A DNA stretch of 64,000 nt from Malaya genurostris (Eukaryota; Arthropoda; Insecta; Diptera; Culicidae), in assembly GCF_030247185.1 (NCBI RefSeq), contig NC_080572.1, positions 188,136,866 to 188,200,865 of the forward strand. The letters run 5' to 3'. Below, piece by piece: positions 54,863 through 64,000 of the stretch. Within the stretch, counting starts at the first letter, position 1, and each line of letters begins with the position of its first letter. The notes beneath the pieces are model-generated. The model made no database searches, was not told where the DNA came from, and saw only the letters and a program-made list of their open reading frames with translations. The translations under genes were made by a program, and so were the position numbers.

Positions 54863-55042
54863 AACCACAAATAATTCCCAATTCCCAATAAAACAATTAG
54901 GGGTTTTTGGTTCGTTCTAAAAGTGCATATTTCGTTTCTATTTCTTCGGTGACCAGTATTCGGTCGTCACCGATTTTCGACCGATACGATAGGTAGGATA
55001 TAACACTCAGTGTAATAACCTTGAAGGGTCACATAAATTATG
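54863..55042. other. Spacer, no feature recognised
   Basis: Short interval between the LINE and a MITE. It may begin with the resumed repeat W. Confidence 0.3.
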
Positions 55043-55148
55043 CGAACTTTGCGTCTGCTTAGCGGTTTACATTGAACTGTTAGACGGAGATGGAGGTTCA
55101 ATTTAAACTGCTTTAAGCACTGATGAGCTGAAAGTGAAACGCAAAGAA
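55043..55148. mobile_element. MITE M1, copy 1 (CTTTGCGT ends)
   Basis: The ends CTTTGCGT and ACGCAAAG are inverted. The interior pairs GCTTAGCGGTTTACATTGAA with the inverse of TTCAATTTAAACTGCTTTAA, so the ~106-bp element is one long hairpin. Related copies are at 61578-61682 and the window's right edge. Confidence 0.65.
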
Positions 55149-55424
55149 AAAAATCGAAATTAAATAACACCTTCCTCGTACCTGGGTAGGTATAAAAGGT
55201 TAACACAGGATATATTTGCAATTGCAGCTTGAACCAAACGAGTGCTAATGAAGCTAGCATTTGACTGCTTCGCGTTCGAGAAAAGTGCTCCAAACAGTGT
55301 TTAATGTCGTAGAGAATTCCTCAATTTCGCCCTTCTAAATACTAGAAATTAATCCCTTATAGCATTTTTAAAGTTTCTTTGACACTTATATGCAAATACG
55401 AAATGTAATAATCGACATCAAAAT
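55149..55424. other. No feature recognised
   Basis: AT-rich spacer. A 108-residue minus-strand frame here overlaps the MITE and has no motif. Confidence 0.3.
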
Positions 55425-55585
55425 TCTGTATTTGTCACCAATAAGTCAATCTTTAATATAAATGTTATAATTCTGAAAGGTGAAGCAGTAAAACTTGTGA
55501 AATTCACACACTCAACTAATACGAACGATTATCATTTTTATTCGTATTATCATCCTTCAGTTACGTCTGTAACACTCATCCACCT
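55425..55585 (+). repeat. Dispersed module S1
   Basis: AATAAGTCAATCTTTAATAT, TTATAATTCTGAAAGGTGAA, TTCACACACTCAACTAATAC, TTTTATTCGTATTATCATCC and CAGTTACGTCTGTAACACTC. The order is the same as in the 43.7 and 21.3 kb copies. Confidence 0.6.
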
Positions 55586-56080
55586 TTTTGCTTTTCTCAT
55601 ATAGAAAGGCTATGCAATCACTGCAAAAACCAACTTTTAAACCGAAGACCGGAGAGCCGAATGTCATATACCATTCGACTCAACGAATTGGTCAAATGTA
55701 TGTTATACAAATATGCACTCACTTTTTTCAGAGATAACTAAACTAATTTTTACAAATTTGAGTTCAAATGAAAGGTTTATAGTTCCATAACCTGCTATTG
55801 AATTTTATTTGGATTCGACTTCCAGTTCCGGAGCTACAGGGTAATATGTGAAAATTAGAAAATAAATGTGTACTCAATTTTCTCGGAAACGGCTTAACCA
55901 ATTTTCACAAACTAAGATTGTTAGTTTGTGGGCGTATAAACTTAATTCGGCACTACTGGTCCCTCTCTTACCTGTTCCGGAAGCATCGAAAGTAGTGAAG
56001 AAAAGCTCCAAAAAAAGAACTCACTTCGATTTCTCCGCAATGTTGGAATCGATTTTCACAAATTATTGAAGCTTTCAAAC
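55586..56080 (+). repeat. Dispersed repeat F1, 5' portion
   Basis: It begins TTGCTTTTCTCATATAGAAA then GGCTATGCAATCACTG, as in the 37548 copy, and carries the CAAATGAAAGGT and GACTTCCAGTTCCGG modules. Truncated at the 3' side. Confidence 0.6.
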
Positions 56081-56379
56081 CGCCATATAGATTGGCAATA
56101 TATACAACACCGGTTCGTGCAACGTGGAAGAAGAAAACACAACACAGAAGAAGCGTGCTTTGTTCTGTTTCGTATATGCTATAAAGAAAACGATACTTTT
56201 CCGGTGAAACTGTCGACGAGTGAACACGTTGTATCGTGTTAGTGCGGTGAAAATTTGAGTATTTTGCGAGAAAGAAAGGATTTTTATCCGTACTTTGGCG
56301 ACTCGACGATGTCACGTAGCGAGATTTTCACTTGTAGTCCAGTGGAAAGACCATCCATTGGACGATACAAGAAAATCAA
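56081..56379. other. Moderate-GC flank of an insertion, gene content uncertain
   Basis: A short ATG-initiated frame (ATG at about 56309; SEIFTCSPVERPSIGRYKK) runs up to a stop beside the target duplication of the next element. It is possibly part of a transcribed unit, but no family was recognised. Confidence 0.25.
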
Positions 56380-56387
56380 CTGACAAT
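56380..56387. repeat. 8-bp target-site duplication (left) of the tandem-ended transposon
   Basis: CTGACAAT is identical to 57219-57226. Confidence 0.75.
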
Positions 56388-57218
56388 GGATCAGGGTCAT
56401 TTCGCCGAAAGCCGTTTCGCCGAAAGCCATTTCGCCGAAAGGGTTATTACATTTCGCCGAATGGGTCACTTTGCAGAATGCCATTTCGCCGAAAGGGTCA
56501 TTTCGCCGAATCCTGAAATCGTCTTGAAATCGTAATTAGAATTGATTTAAATTAAAGACAAACGAAAGATGATAGCGTTAACACCCGTTTTTTTGACCTA
56601 CCTTTGTACTTTTTGAATAAAGATTGATTCATGGACCTCAGAAAGTAGTTCCCGTGAAAACTTGTTGACTATTAGCTACTAAGCATCAAAGCAATTGCAT
56701 AGGTGTATCTACCAGACAAATGTAGGCGGTATTTTCCGTTTAAGTGAAAATGAAAAAATATCTAATGCGGCTACGCCACATCGTTTTGGTTCCTGTGCTG
56801 TCCGACCTCGCTACCGCTCGTTCGGACCTAACTAAAGCAAAGAAACCTAGCTTTGAGTAGACCGGGCAAACGAGGCGATTACAGGTTTGTATGCAAGAGG
56901 CCGCCGCTTCCGACGGCGGGTCGGCGGCCGACTCAGCTGGCGTCGGCTCGGCGCCTTTATGCCGCCGAGCCATCTTGGCTTCGGTTATGTGGCTACGCCA
57001 CATCAGTTATACAGGAGACATGAAGGAGATATGACCCTTTCGGCGAAATTACCCTTTCGGCAAAGTGACCCTTTCGGCGAAATGACCCTTTCGGTGAAAC
57101 GACTTTCGGCGAAATAAACTATTCGGCGAAATGACTTTCGGTGAAATGGCATTCGGCGAAACGACTTTCAGCGAAATGGCTTTCGGCGAAATGGCTTTCG
57201 GCCATATGACCCGCTCCC
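56388..57218. mobile_element. Non-autonomous transposon with tandem TTTCGGCGAAATG-type termini, copy 1
   Basis: 831 bp. The left 130 bp is an array of (C)ATTTCGCCGAA-AGGGT/AGCC units. The right ~165 bp is the same array inverted (TTTCGGCGAAATG), and the outermost GGATCAGGGTCAT and ATGACCCGCTCCC pair. The core holds two copies of GTGGCTACGCCACAT or CGGCTACGCCACAT and a GC-rich CGGCGG/CCGCCG patch at 56890-56970. The 8-bp target duplication CTGACAAT points to the hAT superfamily (inference). There is no transposase frame. A shorter inverted copy is at 58407-58957. Confidence 0.8.
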
Positions 57219-57226
57219 CTGACAAT
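57219..57226. repeat. 8-bp target-site duplication (right) of the tandem-ended transposon
   Basis: CTGACAAT, the partner of 56380-56387. Confidence 0.75.
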
Positions 57227-57945
57227 ATAGCCCATCAATTGGTGTCATTTCATGTGAAGTGACGCCAACCAAAAGAAGAAGAAGAAGAAGAAGACGAAAA
57301 GGTTACGGATGTGTGCTACTGGTGTGTGATATTGATAAAAGACGGTGCTGCAGTTGATAAAAATTTTAGCTATTTTATGATCAGTGCGACCGAAAGGATA
57401 AAAGAATGTGAATCAATTGCATCGCATCGTTTGCTAAGCTTCTATCTCATGCCTCCATCGACGATATTCGACAATTCAAACGGCGTCGAATGGGTTATAT
57501 GACCTTCTACAGAGGTAGCCGTTAGAAAGGATTCGAATAGGTATGCGAATTATTGCCCGCATGAAATGTTGTGAAATTTGATGAAAAGTCATTTGAATTG
57601 ATTAAGGAGCTCGGTTCATCATCGCTTATTGGAGAAAAATCGATGCATACCATCAAAAAATCATGAAACACGTCGGTCATTAAGTTCCCGATCTGACAGA
57701 CAGATGACGTCACTGCTTAAATATTTCTCTAGCGTTCATCAGAGACATCCGTCAGTTATCTTTAGTCATTTCCATGTCATTAGATTCATAGTGTGTGTGT
57801 TTTATTGCGATTTGTTCGTTCGAATGAAGTTGTTGTTCCGAAAATCGTCTCATAAGTACAGGTACAAAGAATATGTGTCTTCCCTATTTTGCGTGTGTAC
57901 TTGAATATGAATGAATTTTTTGCAAAGTGAGAGCCGCACTTCGTC
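57227..57945. other. Right flank of the insertion with an (AAG)n run, no confident gene
   Basis: (AAG)7 lies at about 57273-57295. Frames of 63-91 residues at 57311-57904 have no motifs. Confidence 0.3.
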
Positions 57946-58262
57946 ACAGTGAATCAAAAAATAATTTATTGTTACGATGACTAAATTCCATGAATTACAC
58001 CATACACCATATTCGCCAAATATAGCCCCCGACGACTATTTTCAGTTCTCAGATTTAAGAAAAAAAATTTGCCTTGAATAATGCGGCCATCGTTGAGACT
58101 GAAGCGTTTTTGGAGGCTAACATGAAATCGTGGTATAAAAGTAGTGTAGAAAAATCAAACAATTATATTACTTTTCAAGGAGAATACATTGATGAATAAA
58201 ATCGAAAGTTTAATTCTCTCTGTATTACCGGGGACTTTTTGGCCGACGTGTAAACACAGATA
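57946..58262 (+). pseudogene. mariner transposase C-terminal relic 1
   Basis: The plus frame gives KFHELHHTPYSPNIAPDDYF then QFSDLRKKI, matching the mariner block 'hPPYSPDLAPsDYflFsdLk' with the third catalytic aspartate region (DDY) intact. After a stop, another frame continues NAAIVETEAFLEANMKSWYK, SSVEKSNNYITFQGEYIDE, which fits the mariner C-terminus. The N-terminal half, including the first two aspartates, is missing. The text ends CCGGGGACTTTTTGGCC, which resembles sequence just inside a mariner terminus. Inactive. Confidence 0.75.
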
Positions 58263-58293
58263 AATAATTGACGTGGACAGCGTTTCTTACATT

Positions 58294-58337
58294 AAAATGT
58301 CCAAGGTATTCAATGGAATGGTTTACAATGGCCGCAT
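58294..58337 (+). repeat. Isolated left terminus of the foldback family
   Basis: AAATGTCCAAGGTATTCAAT then GGAATGGTTTACAATGGCCG is nearly identical to 50443-50486. Confidence 0.7.
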
Positions 58338-58406
58338 ATTGAAGTATATCGTTTAGATGAATGATTGAATATTTCAATTAATAGCGATTAATTTGAAGGT
58401 GTATAA

Positions 58407-58957
58407 GTCATTTCGCCGAAAGGGTCATGTCTCCTGTATGTTATGTCTCATGTATAACTGATAACCGAAGCCAAGATGGCTCGGCGGCACAAAGCCGCGG
58501 CGACCTCTTGCATACAAACCGGTAACCGCCTCGTTTGCCCGGTCTACTCAAAGCTAGGTTTATTTGCTTTTGTTAGGTCCGAACGAACGGTAGCGAGATC
58601 GGACAACACATGAATCGAAACGATGTGGCGTAGCCGCATTAGATATATTTTTTATTTTCACTTAATAAACGGAAAATACCACATGCAATTGCTTTGATGC
58701 TTAGTAGCTAATCGTCAACAAGCTTTCTTGGGAACTCCGTTCTGAGGTTCATGAATCAATCTTCATTCAAGAAGTACAATTGTAGGTCAACAAAACGGGC
58801 GTTAACGCTATCATCTTTCATTTGTCTTTATTTTAAATCAATTCTAATTACGATTTTAAGACGATTTCAGGATTCGGCGAAATGACCCTTTCGGCGAAAT
58901 GGCATTCGGCGAAATGACCCATTCGGCGAAATAACTCTTTCGGCGAAATGGCTTTCG
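58407..58957. mobile_element. Tandem-ended transposon, copy 2 (inverted, shorter)
   Basis: The body aligns in reverse with 56388-57060: GCAATTGCTTTGATGCTTAG, then GATAGCGTTAACGCCCG-like text, and at the right the TTCGGCGAAATG array (58870-58955). On its left only about two CATTTCGCCGAAAGGG units remain. No clean target duplication was found. Confidence 0.75.
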
Positions 58958-58994
58958 AATGGGGAATCGAATGAAATAAAAAAAATACGAAAGA

Positions 58995-59080
58995 TAGGTA
59001 GCAACAGTGCGACTTGAACCGAGAAACATTAGATCACAAAGCACATCCGTTAATCGACTGAGCCACAGAAGCACATATCT
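58995..59080 (-). other. tRNA-like remnant (pol III boxes)
   Basis: The minus strand reads TGGCTCAGTCGATTAACGG (A-box-like) and GGTTCAAGTCGC (B-box-like), 45-50 bp apart. The stems pair poorly, so it is more likely a tRNA-derived SINE head or tRNA pseudogene than a functional tRNA. Confidence 0.45.
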
Positions 59081-59224
59081 ACTTAATTAATAATTGATAC
59101 GTACGCATAAACCCATACAGCGGCACTTGGTAGACAAGCGCAAATTACAGGTTACTAAGGAGCCTGTAAAATTTTGCACGCATGGAGTTTTCCGTCATTT
59201 GGCAAATTAAGTTGTTATGAATTT

Positions 59225-59610
59225 TTTTTTGTGAAGTATTAGAAGAATTGTTCGATCGAGACTCGTCGTAAATGCAAGAACTTGCAAAATCATTCGGAGT
59301 TACTTAGCAAGCCATTTGCCAACTTTTAAAAGCAATTTGAATGATCCAGCTAGGTGTGGTGAATTATAAGCTGCGGCAACCGAGTGCAAGGAGGAAGTCT
59401 ACCGATGACAATTGATGCGTCCTCATATTGCACAGCCAGTAAAAACTAACTTATAAACGCTCCAACGGACATAGCCCAGACGTTACTCCTTCGGATTACT
59501 TTTTGTTCCGGTCGGACTTCGTCAATTATGAGCAAGTCAAAAAAAAAATCGATCCAATTTTTAAAAAAGGTATTTGTGAATTGCCAGACGGATGAGGACA
59601 AGTAGTAATC
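59225..59610 (+). pseudogene. mariner transposase relic 2, internally deleted
   Basis: Plus-strand text ELFDRDSS-MQELAKSFGVT and QAICQLLKAI-MIQLGVVNYKL matches the second helix-turn-helix of mariner transposases. It then jumps to PHIAQPVKT, and further on SPDVTPSDYFLFRSDFVNYE and QVKKKIDPIFKKGICELPD. This is the block around the third catalytic aspartate and the C-terminal 'W-....gi..LP.rW' region. The first catalytic block and most of the core are deleted, and several in-frame stops are present. Confidence 0.75.
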
Positions 59611-61577
59611 CTAATAGTTTAGATGCTAATCTTGAATCCGAACACTTCCATCCAACCAGCATTAGTATTGAACCGATATGTGCGTTTGTATATATTGTGT
59701 GAAAAATTTTTGATTCTTTCCAGAACAAACAAACAGCTAGGAAATTTCCTTTAATTGAAATGAATAAATTAGCAATGGTAAACATCCCATCAAGAAACAG
59801 TGTTCGTTATATTTTTCTCGCATTAGCCCCGCCTTTATCCGGGGTAGTGTGCAGTAATGTTCATACTCAAACGGAGCCTTTTCCCGCAAACAGTATTATG
59901 TGCCGAATATGTTTAATCATTTACTCGAACTCACAGCTACAGACAATATGAATACCGCTGAGTACTGAATGATCTTAATCAGCATTTTTCATAACAAACT
60001 AAAAGGATATTATATTTTGCATAGATATAGAACAAAATGTGTGAAACTTAACGAACTTCATTGGAATATAATAAAATTGAATACATAAATTTAATGTTAC
60101 ATAACATTTGCCACTTCGATTCAACAATTTCAGTTAAAAAAACAACCCAACCGGTGTTGTATCATTGTAGTAATCAGTCCACCTGACAACGTCAACCGCA
60201 CCTGTCCAGTATCTTGCTCACAAGTAATATTTAATTACAAAATAAACGGTAAAAAAACAGCCACTGGGTTTGGACATGCCCAGGCGTTTGATCATTCCGG
60301 TACACGTGACAGACTTTGATATTCCTTGATGTTGAACGTTTCACATCCTTTTCTTGTCAGTGAGCTCTGCGTGCGCACTGACAGCAAGAAAAGTGCTGTA
60401 AATAAACGACGATGCCGTTTTGGGTTGCAAAGTTCAAAGAGCGAACCGTGGTAGACGGTCGCTCTGAGTTGTTCAACTATCAAGTAGGTATATAACGTAG
60501 GTAGTCCTATTATAAGTACAACTGCTGATGAGGATGAACTCATTTGCGAAATTATGTTAGAATTAGTCGATTAGTATCCGGGTTGAGCATCCGCCGACTG
60601 GGACTTGAGACTCAAGACGGCAAGAAGAAACTGGCGTGGGCTGAAAGGATTACAGCTTGGCTCAGGTTATAAACTGATTATGGTTTAATGACTAGAAATG
60701 TGCACGTTGCAAAGTAAACTTGATTACGTATCGTGAGTTCGCAAACACTGCGCCAGGCATCTTCGTCGTTTACGCCACTGCACTGCCCCAGGAGCAGCTT
60801 GATTTGTTATGTTCAATTATGAGAGTTTGAAACGCAGTGGCCATTGGTCTCACGAATCCGATAAACCTGATGGAATTATGTGGGGCTTGGGTTTGAACCT
60901 AACTCGTCCGGGTTAACAAACAAGCTGTGCCGTTCTGTTGATTCGGGGTTGAAATGAAATTGGGTTCATTAATTGAATGAAACTGAACCGTTTTTTTTCA
61001 AATTATGATCCATTATTTCGACAGACTTAATTGCGGTCCAGTTCAGAAAAGAATGTGTAAGGTAAAGACGGTGTCGCATTTTATACATTTTAATTTTGTT
61101 AGCCTTCCGCATCGCTTTTTATAGTGTGCAAAACGACATCTTAGCCCGTATAGATTCGAAGAATCCATTTTTATTATGACAAGAATCCGTTAACAACTGA
61201 GACATTTTTAATTTTTCTTCAGTTCCAAAAGAAATACTAATCTAAGAATGCCATTTAATGCCAAACAAAAATTGACAGTGACGTTCACAGTCCGAAAACC
61301 GTTATCTATCCGTGGAACTGCTCTACCATTGAGTCACCTAAGAACAGTGCAGTGAAAACCTCTTATCGCCAGACAAGAATCAAACTTTTCACCCTTGAGG
61401 CAACATTTCACTATCATATTGTTTTAGATTGGATAACAGTTTAAAAACTCCTTTTTCTTCTTATTTTTACTCTGTACTATCTGTTGGCGACCAAAAAGCT
61501 GTCACTAAGATTCGCTCTTTCAACATTTCAGTGAAAACATGTCATTTCGGTTCAAAAAGAAGTTAACAAACAGCATT
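59611..61577. other. No gene recognised
   Basis: Mixed AT-rich sequence. 60280-60660 is somewhat GC-richer, with an 83-residue minus-strand frame lacking motifs. 61310-61370 has an A-box-like tRNA fragment only. Confidence 0.3.
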
Positions 61578-61682
61578 AACTTTACGGTTGCTTAGCGGTT
61601 TGTGATGAGCGCCTCCTGTTTGTTAGCAGTTTAACATGAACTGTCAATACACTGATAAGTCGAAGGCAAAACGTAAAGCTTA
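61578..61682. mobile_element. MITE M1, copy 2 (CTTTACG ends)
   Basis: ACTTTACGGTTGCTTAGCGG at the left and AAAACGTAAAGC at the right are inverted. The inside holds GTTAGCAGTTTAACATGAAC, matching copy 1 and the right window edge. Confidence 0.6.
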
Positions 61683-61824
61683 AGAAAATTTCACACTGTA
61701 CGCTTCAAGGTTTTCTGTATTGAAATTAACAACTTGAACTTTTTATCGTCATTTTGAGTCGACCATGATGGACGTTATTAGGTGTTGGAATTAATTAGTA
61801 GAGTTATGAGAGTATCATTACAGT

Positions 61825-62165
61825 ACCGGTATGCAAAGAATATCGTTATTTAGTACTACTAGTGCCATCTTTCTGATGAAGCTCGGATACCGCTCGAAAA
61901 ATTCTTTATTTTCCGAAAAGCTGATCCTACAAGCCATGCTCGCCAAACCGGAACAAATGATAAACGGATGGAGCAATGTCCGGTGAATATGGCGGGCGGG
62001 GTAAAACTTTCATATCTCATATCAACATTTTCAAAATAGGTTTTTACGACTGTTGAAACATAGGATCTTGCACGGTCATGGAGAAGAATTAATTTGAGCC
62101 CAGTTTGTGCAAAGTTGCAACGTTCGTCAAGTGCTGACCCTGATGGGATAACATTGCTCTAAAAA
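61825..62165 (-). pseudogene. mariner transposase relic 3, third aspartate replaced
   Basis: The minus strand reads HLTNVATLHKLGSN, then ILLHDRARSYVSTVVKTYFE, the second catalytic block ('HDNARPHva..v'), and after a shift YSPDIAPSVYHLF with GSAFRKI further on. The usual text is 'YSPDIAPSDYHLF', so the third catalytic aspartate is valine here (about 61955-61965). Stops and shifts abound. The N-terminal DNA-binding half is absent. Together with the relics at 57946 and 59225, three independent mariner insertions lie within about 4.3 kb. Confidence 0.7.
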
Positions 62166-62221
62166 GTCCGTTGGTTCCACTATCCATATATTTAACTGGT
62201 CTTCACATTCAGACATTATGG

Positions 62222-63400
62222 AAATATGTTTCCGGTTTATAAAAAGGGAAACAAGTGTACAGTATCCAACTACCGTGGAATAGCTGCTTTATGCGCTGTA
62301 TCGCTGCTGTTTGATATAATTGCTCTGAATTTTATAACCCACAGAGTTTTTTTTTATTTAAAAGATATTTTATTCAGGCCTATTTGCGTACAAGCTTTAC
62401 GTGGCCGATTTAGCTGAGTTTTTAAATAATTTTTTTTTGAATTGGATCTCGTTGCCACCCTTTTTCTAGGGGAAGAGGAGCTTCCATTTTCCTCCTGCGA
62501 GAATTGAGAGGCAGTTTGTTTGCGTTCTATAGGGGATACGTTGGATGGTTTCGTTGAAGGGGATGCTTCACTGTTGTTGGTGACTGTCACAGGTGTACTG
62601 GGGTTGCTTGGGGTTGGTGTGAAGGAAGCACCGTTGTCCTTTGGTGTAGTTGTCTCCTTGTCCAGTTAATCACATGGCTTACCGTAGTGAACAGCTTTTT
62701 GGCAATATTGACATGTGGCCATCTGATTGTCATAGGTAACAAGTGATGTGCATAGGATTCTTGTATCCTGACCGAATGTCACATAAGAAGGTATAGGCCT
62801 CCTCAGGCGCATGCGTAACAAACGTACGCCATTTAGAATACCGGGGAAAAAATTCATATATCAATCATCACATAACAGTTTTTAAGTTGGGTGAGCTGGT
62901 ATTCAGCTGGGACACAATCTTGAGTTTGCTCCAATCTTATCTATCTGGCCGCGTATTGAGCGAAATAGGAGACTGTACTCGCGTTCGTTGTTCTATTCGG
63001 AGTGTCTCAAGGAAGTCATCTAGGACCGTTCATATTTTTACCTTCACTCAACGATTCCAATTTTTCGATTAAGTGTTTGAAACTACCTTCTCCGGATGAT
63101 TATTTCATGCTGTCAAATCTACAACTGATACACAGTTCTTATAATAACAATTGGATAATTTAACAATTTGGGGTTATATCAATAGAATGATTTTGAATAC
63201 TTTCAAATGTTCATCTCTTTTAGTCGCAAACAGTTTTCGACTTCAAGTTTGACTATAATATTTCACAAACTATTCTCGAACGCAGATCATCCGTAGATGG
63301 TTTGAGTGTCTGCCTAAACTCTAAGTTGAATTTTGAGGAACATATTAAATTTACTATCTCCAAAGCCTCCACGCTATTAAGTTTCATTCCCCAAGTAGCA
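62222..63400 (+). pseudogene. Jockey-like reverse transcriptase relic 2, interrupted by an ORF1-only copy
   Basis: The left part (62226-62341) reads FPVYKKGNKCTVSNYRGIAA then LCAVSLLFDIIALNFITH, equivalent to the relic at 5340-6890. The right part (from about 62880) resumes with FKLGELVFSWDTILSLLQSY and LSGRVLSEIGD. The GVPQGS region is frameshifted. Later text at 63225-63300 resembles FDYNISQTILERRSSV, and 63320-63370 gives LNSKLNFEEHIKFTISKAST. About 85 residues expected between the two parts, including motif A, are missing, so a deletion accompanied or preceded the insertion. Confidence 0.8.
62346..62857 (-). mobile_element. ORF1-only retrotransposon copy 3, 5'-truncated and nested
   Basis: From the poly(T)/TTTAAAAGATATTTTATTC end (plus strand) upward, the minus strand encodes the C-terminal half of ORF1. 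NFFPGILNGVRLLRMRLR and CQYCQKAVHYGKPC (CCHC knuckle) are followed by a premature stop at 62666, then the Ser-rich tail QEENGSSSSPRKRVATRSNS. It starts abruptly before FFPG, the usual 5' truncation. It lies inside the RT relic above. Target duplications could not be fixed. Confidence 0.8.
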
Positions 63401-63974
63401 CACGTTATTACACTTCAATGACAGTTACTTATATGGAACAAATTCATGGAACAAGTTGAAGACAGTAGAGTGACAAGCGTAAGAGGTGGAACTTGTGCGA
63501 CTAACCGAGAGTTGCCAAACAAGTTTTCAGTAATGAATATTTGATTTGATCCAGTGAGCGTGTGTTGCGTTTGTGTCATGTTACAATTTGTGGAAGTTTG
63601 TTCCATTTAATAGTTATGATCAGAGATTAATATCCGATAATCTAAACTGAAATATAAAGTTTCAATCCACTATATCAACTCAAAAACTATGTGCTACTCG
63701 ATATTTATGGTGCAGTTTATTATTGTACTTATTAAAAACATGCGTGCTATTGGTATTTTGGGGTTATTATTCATCGACATACAATTAACACAAATACTTT
63801 TATTCCTGTCAAATGCAATCTGGAGCAGAAAAGTCGAAATGTATACGAAAAGAATTTCATTTTGGTAATTATGTTGGTTTTGGTAATAATGTTTGTTTTC
63901 CATACTATTTTCCTTTACTTATTGATGGAATGTTATTGTATTTGTTTGTCTTTTATGCGAAACCATTAGGTGGC
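63401..63974. other. No gene recognised
   Basis: AT-rich. CCCAAGTAGC near 63393 resembles one end of the MITE at 3884, but no partner end was seen. Confidence 0.3.
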
Positions 63975-64000
63975 GTTAGCAGTTTAACATGAACTGCTAA
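63975..64000. repeat. MITE M1, partial copy at the window edge
   Basis: GTTAGCAGTTTAACATGAAC matches 61623-61642. The rest lies outside the window. Confidence 0.5.

Noticed and set aside
56740..57117. Arg/Gly/Ala-rich frames in both directions
   Set aside because: They are produced by the GC-rich core and tandem termini of the transposon at 56388-57218, and are not conserved in its second copy.
58995..59080. Functional tRNA gene
   Set aside because: The boxes are recognisable, but the T-arm and D-arm do not pair well and no clear anticodon loop is formed.

Overview
This 64 kb window is AT-rich, gene-poor eukaryotic DNA, most likely from an insect and probably a culicine mosquito. That assignment is an inference. 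It rests on introns, an insect-like neuronal calcium sensor exon, several non-LTR retrotransposon clades (Jockey-like and LOA-like with RNase H), mariner/Tc1 and hAT relics, and a dense load of short inverted-repeat elements of the kind I associate with large mosquito genomes. There are no operons, rRNA genes or CRISPR arrays.

Only one host gene segment is recognised with confidence. It is the last coding exon of a neuronal calcium sensor (recoverin/NCS family) gene on the minus strand at 23549-23725, with a canonical EF-hand, a clear 3' splice acceptor and a T-rich (on the plus strand) probable 3' UTR below it. Its other exons must lie at higher coordinates, and I found none in the window. 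Two weaker host candidates are a roughly 245-codon open frame ending in a perfect GTAAGT donor (40446-41190, minus) and a short terminal-exon-like frame near 49809-50038 (plus).

The rest is a mobile-element landscape. From left to right: the 3' end of a LINE (1-250); a Jockey-like reverse transcriptase relic (5340-6890); a hAT transposase tail (9241-9465); several MITEs; a decayed Tc1/mariner-type transposon interrupted by another repeat (13211-14702); the calcium sensor exon; an intact 1.1 kb retrotransposon that encodes only a Gag-like ORF1 and has perfect target-site duplications (29228-30375); a microsatellite-rich block bracketed by 20-bp direct repeats (31842-34015); a second Tc1/mariner relic (34112-35092); an internally deleted ORF1-only copy (36535-37002); two abutting giant octanucleotide satellites (44275-48016); a complex foldback element (50431-51137); a deleted LOA-type LINE with RNase H and a 7-bp target duplication (52213-54855); a transposon whose termini are built from tandem TTTCGGCGAAATG-type units with an 8-bp target duplication (56388-57218); three mariner relics (58-62 kb); and a third ORF1-only copy lodged inside a second Jockey-like relic (62222-63400).

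The most interesting items are the ORF1-only (half-LINE) family with three copies, and the two adjacent 8-bp satellites that share one skeleton but swap G for C. The larger satellite also carries a recurring 344-bp spacing of variant pairs. The element with minisatellite-like terminal repeats is the next most unusual.
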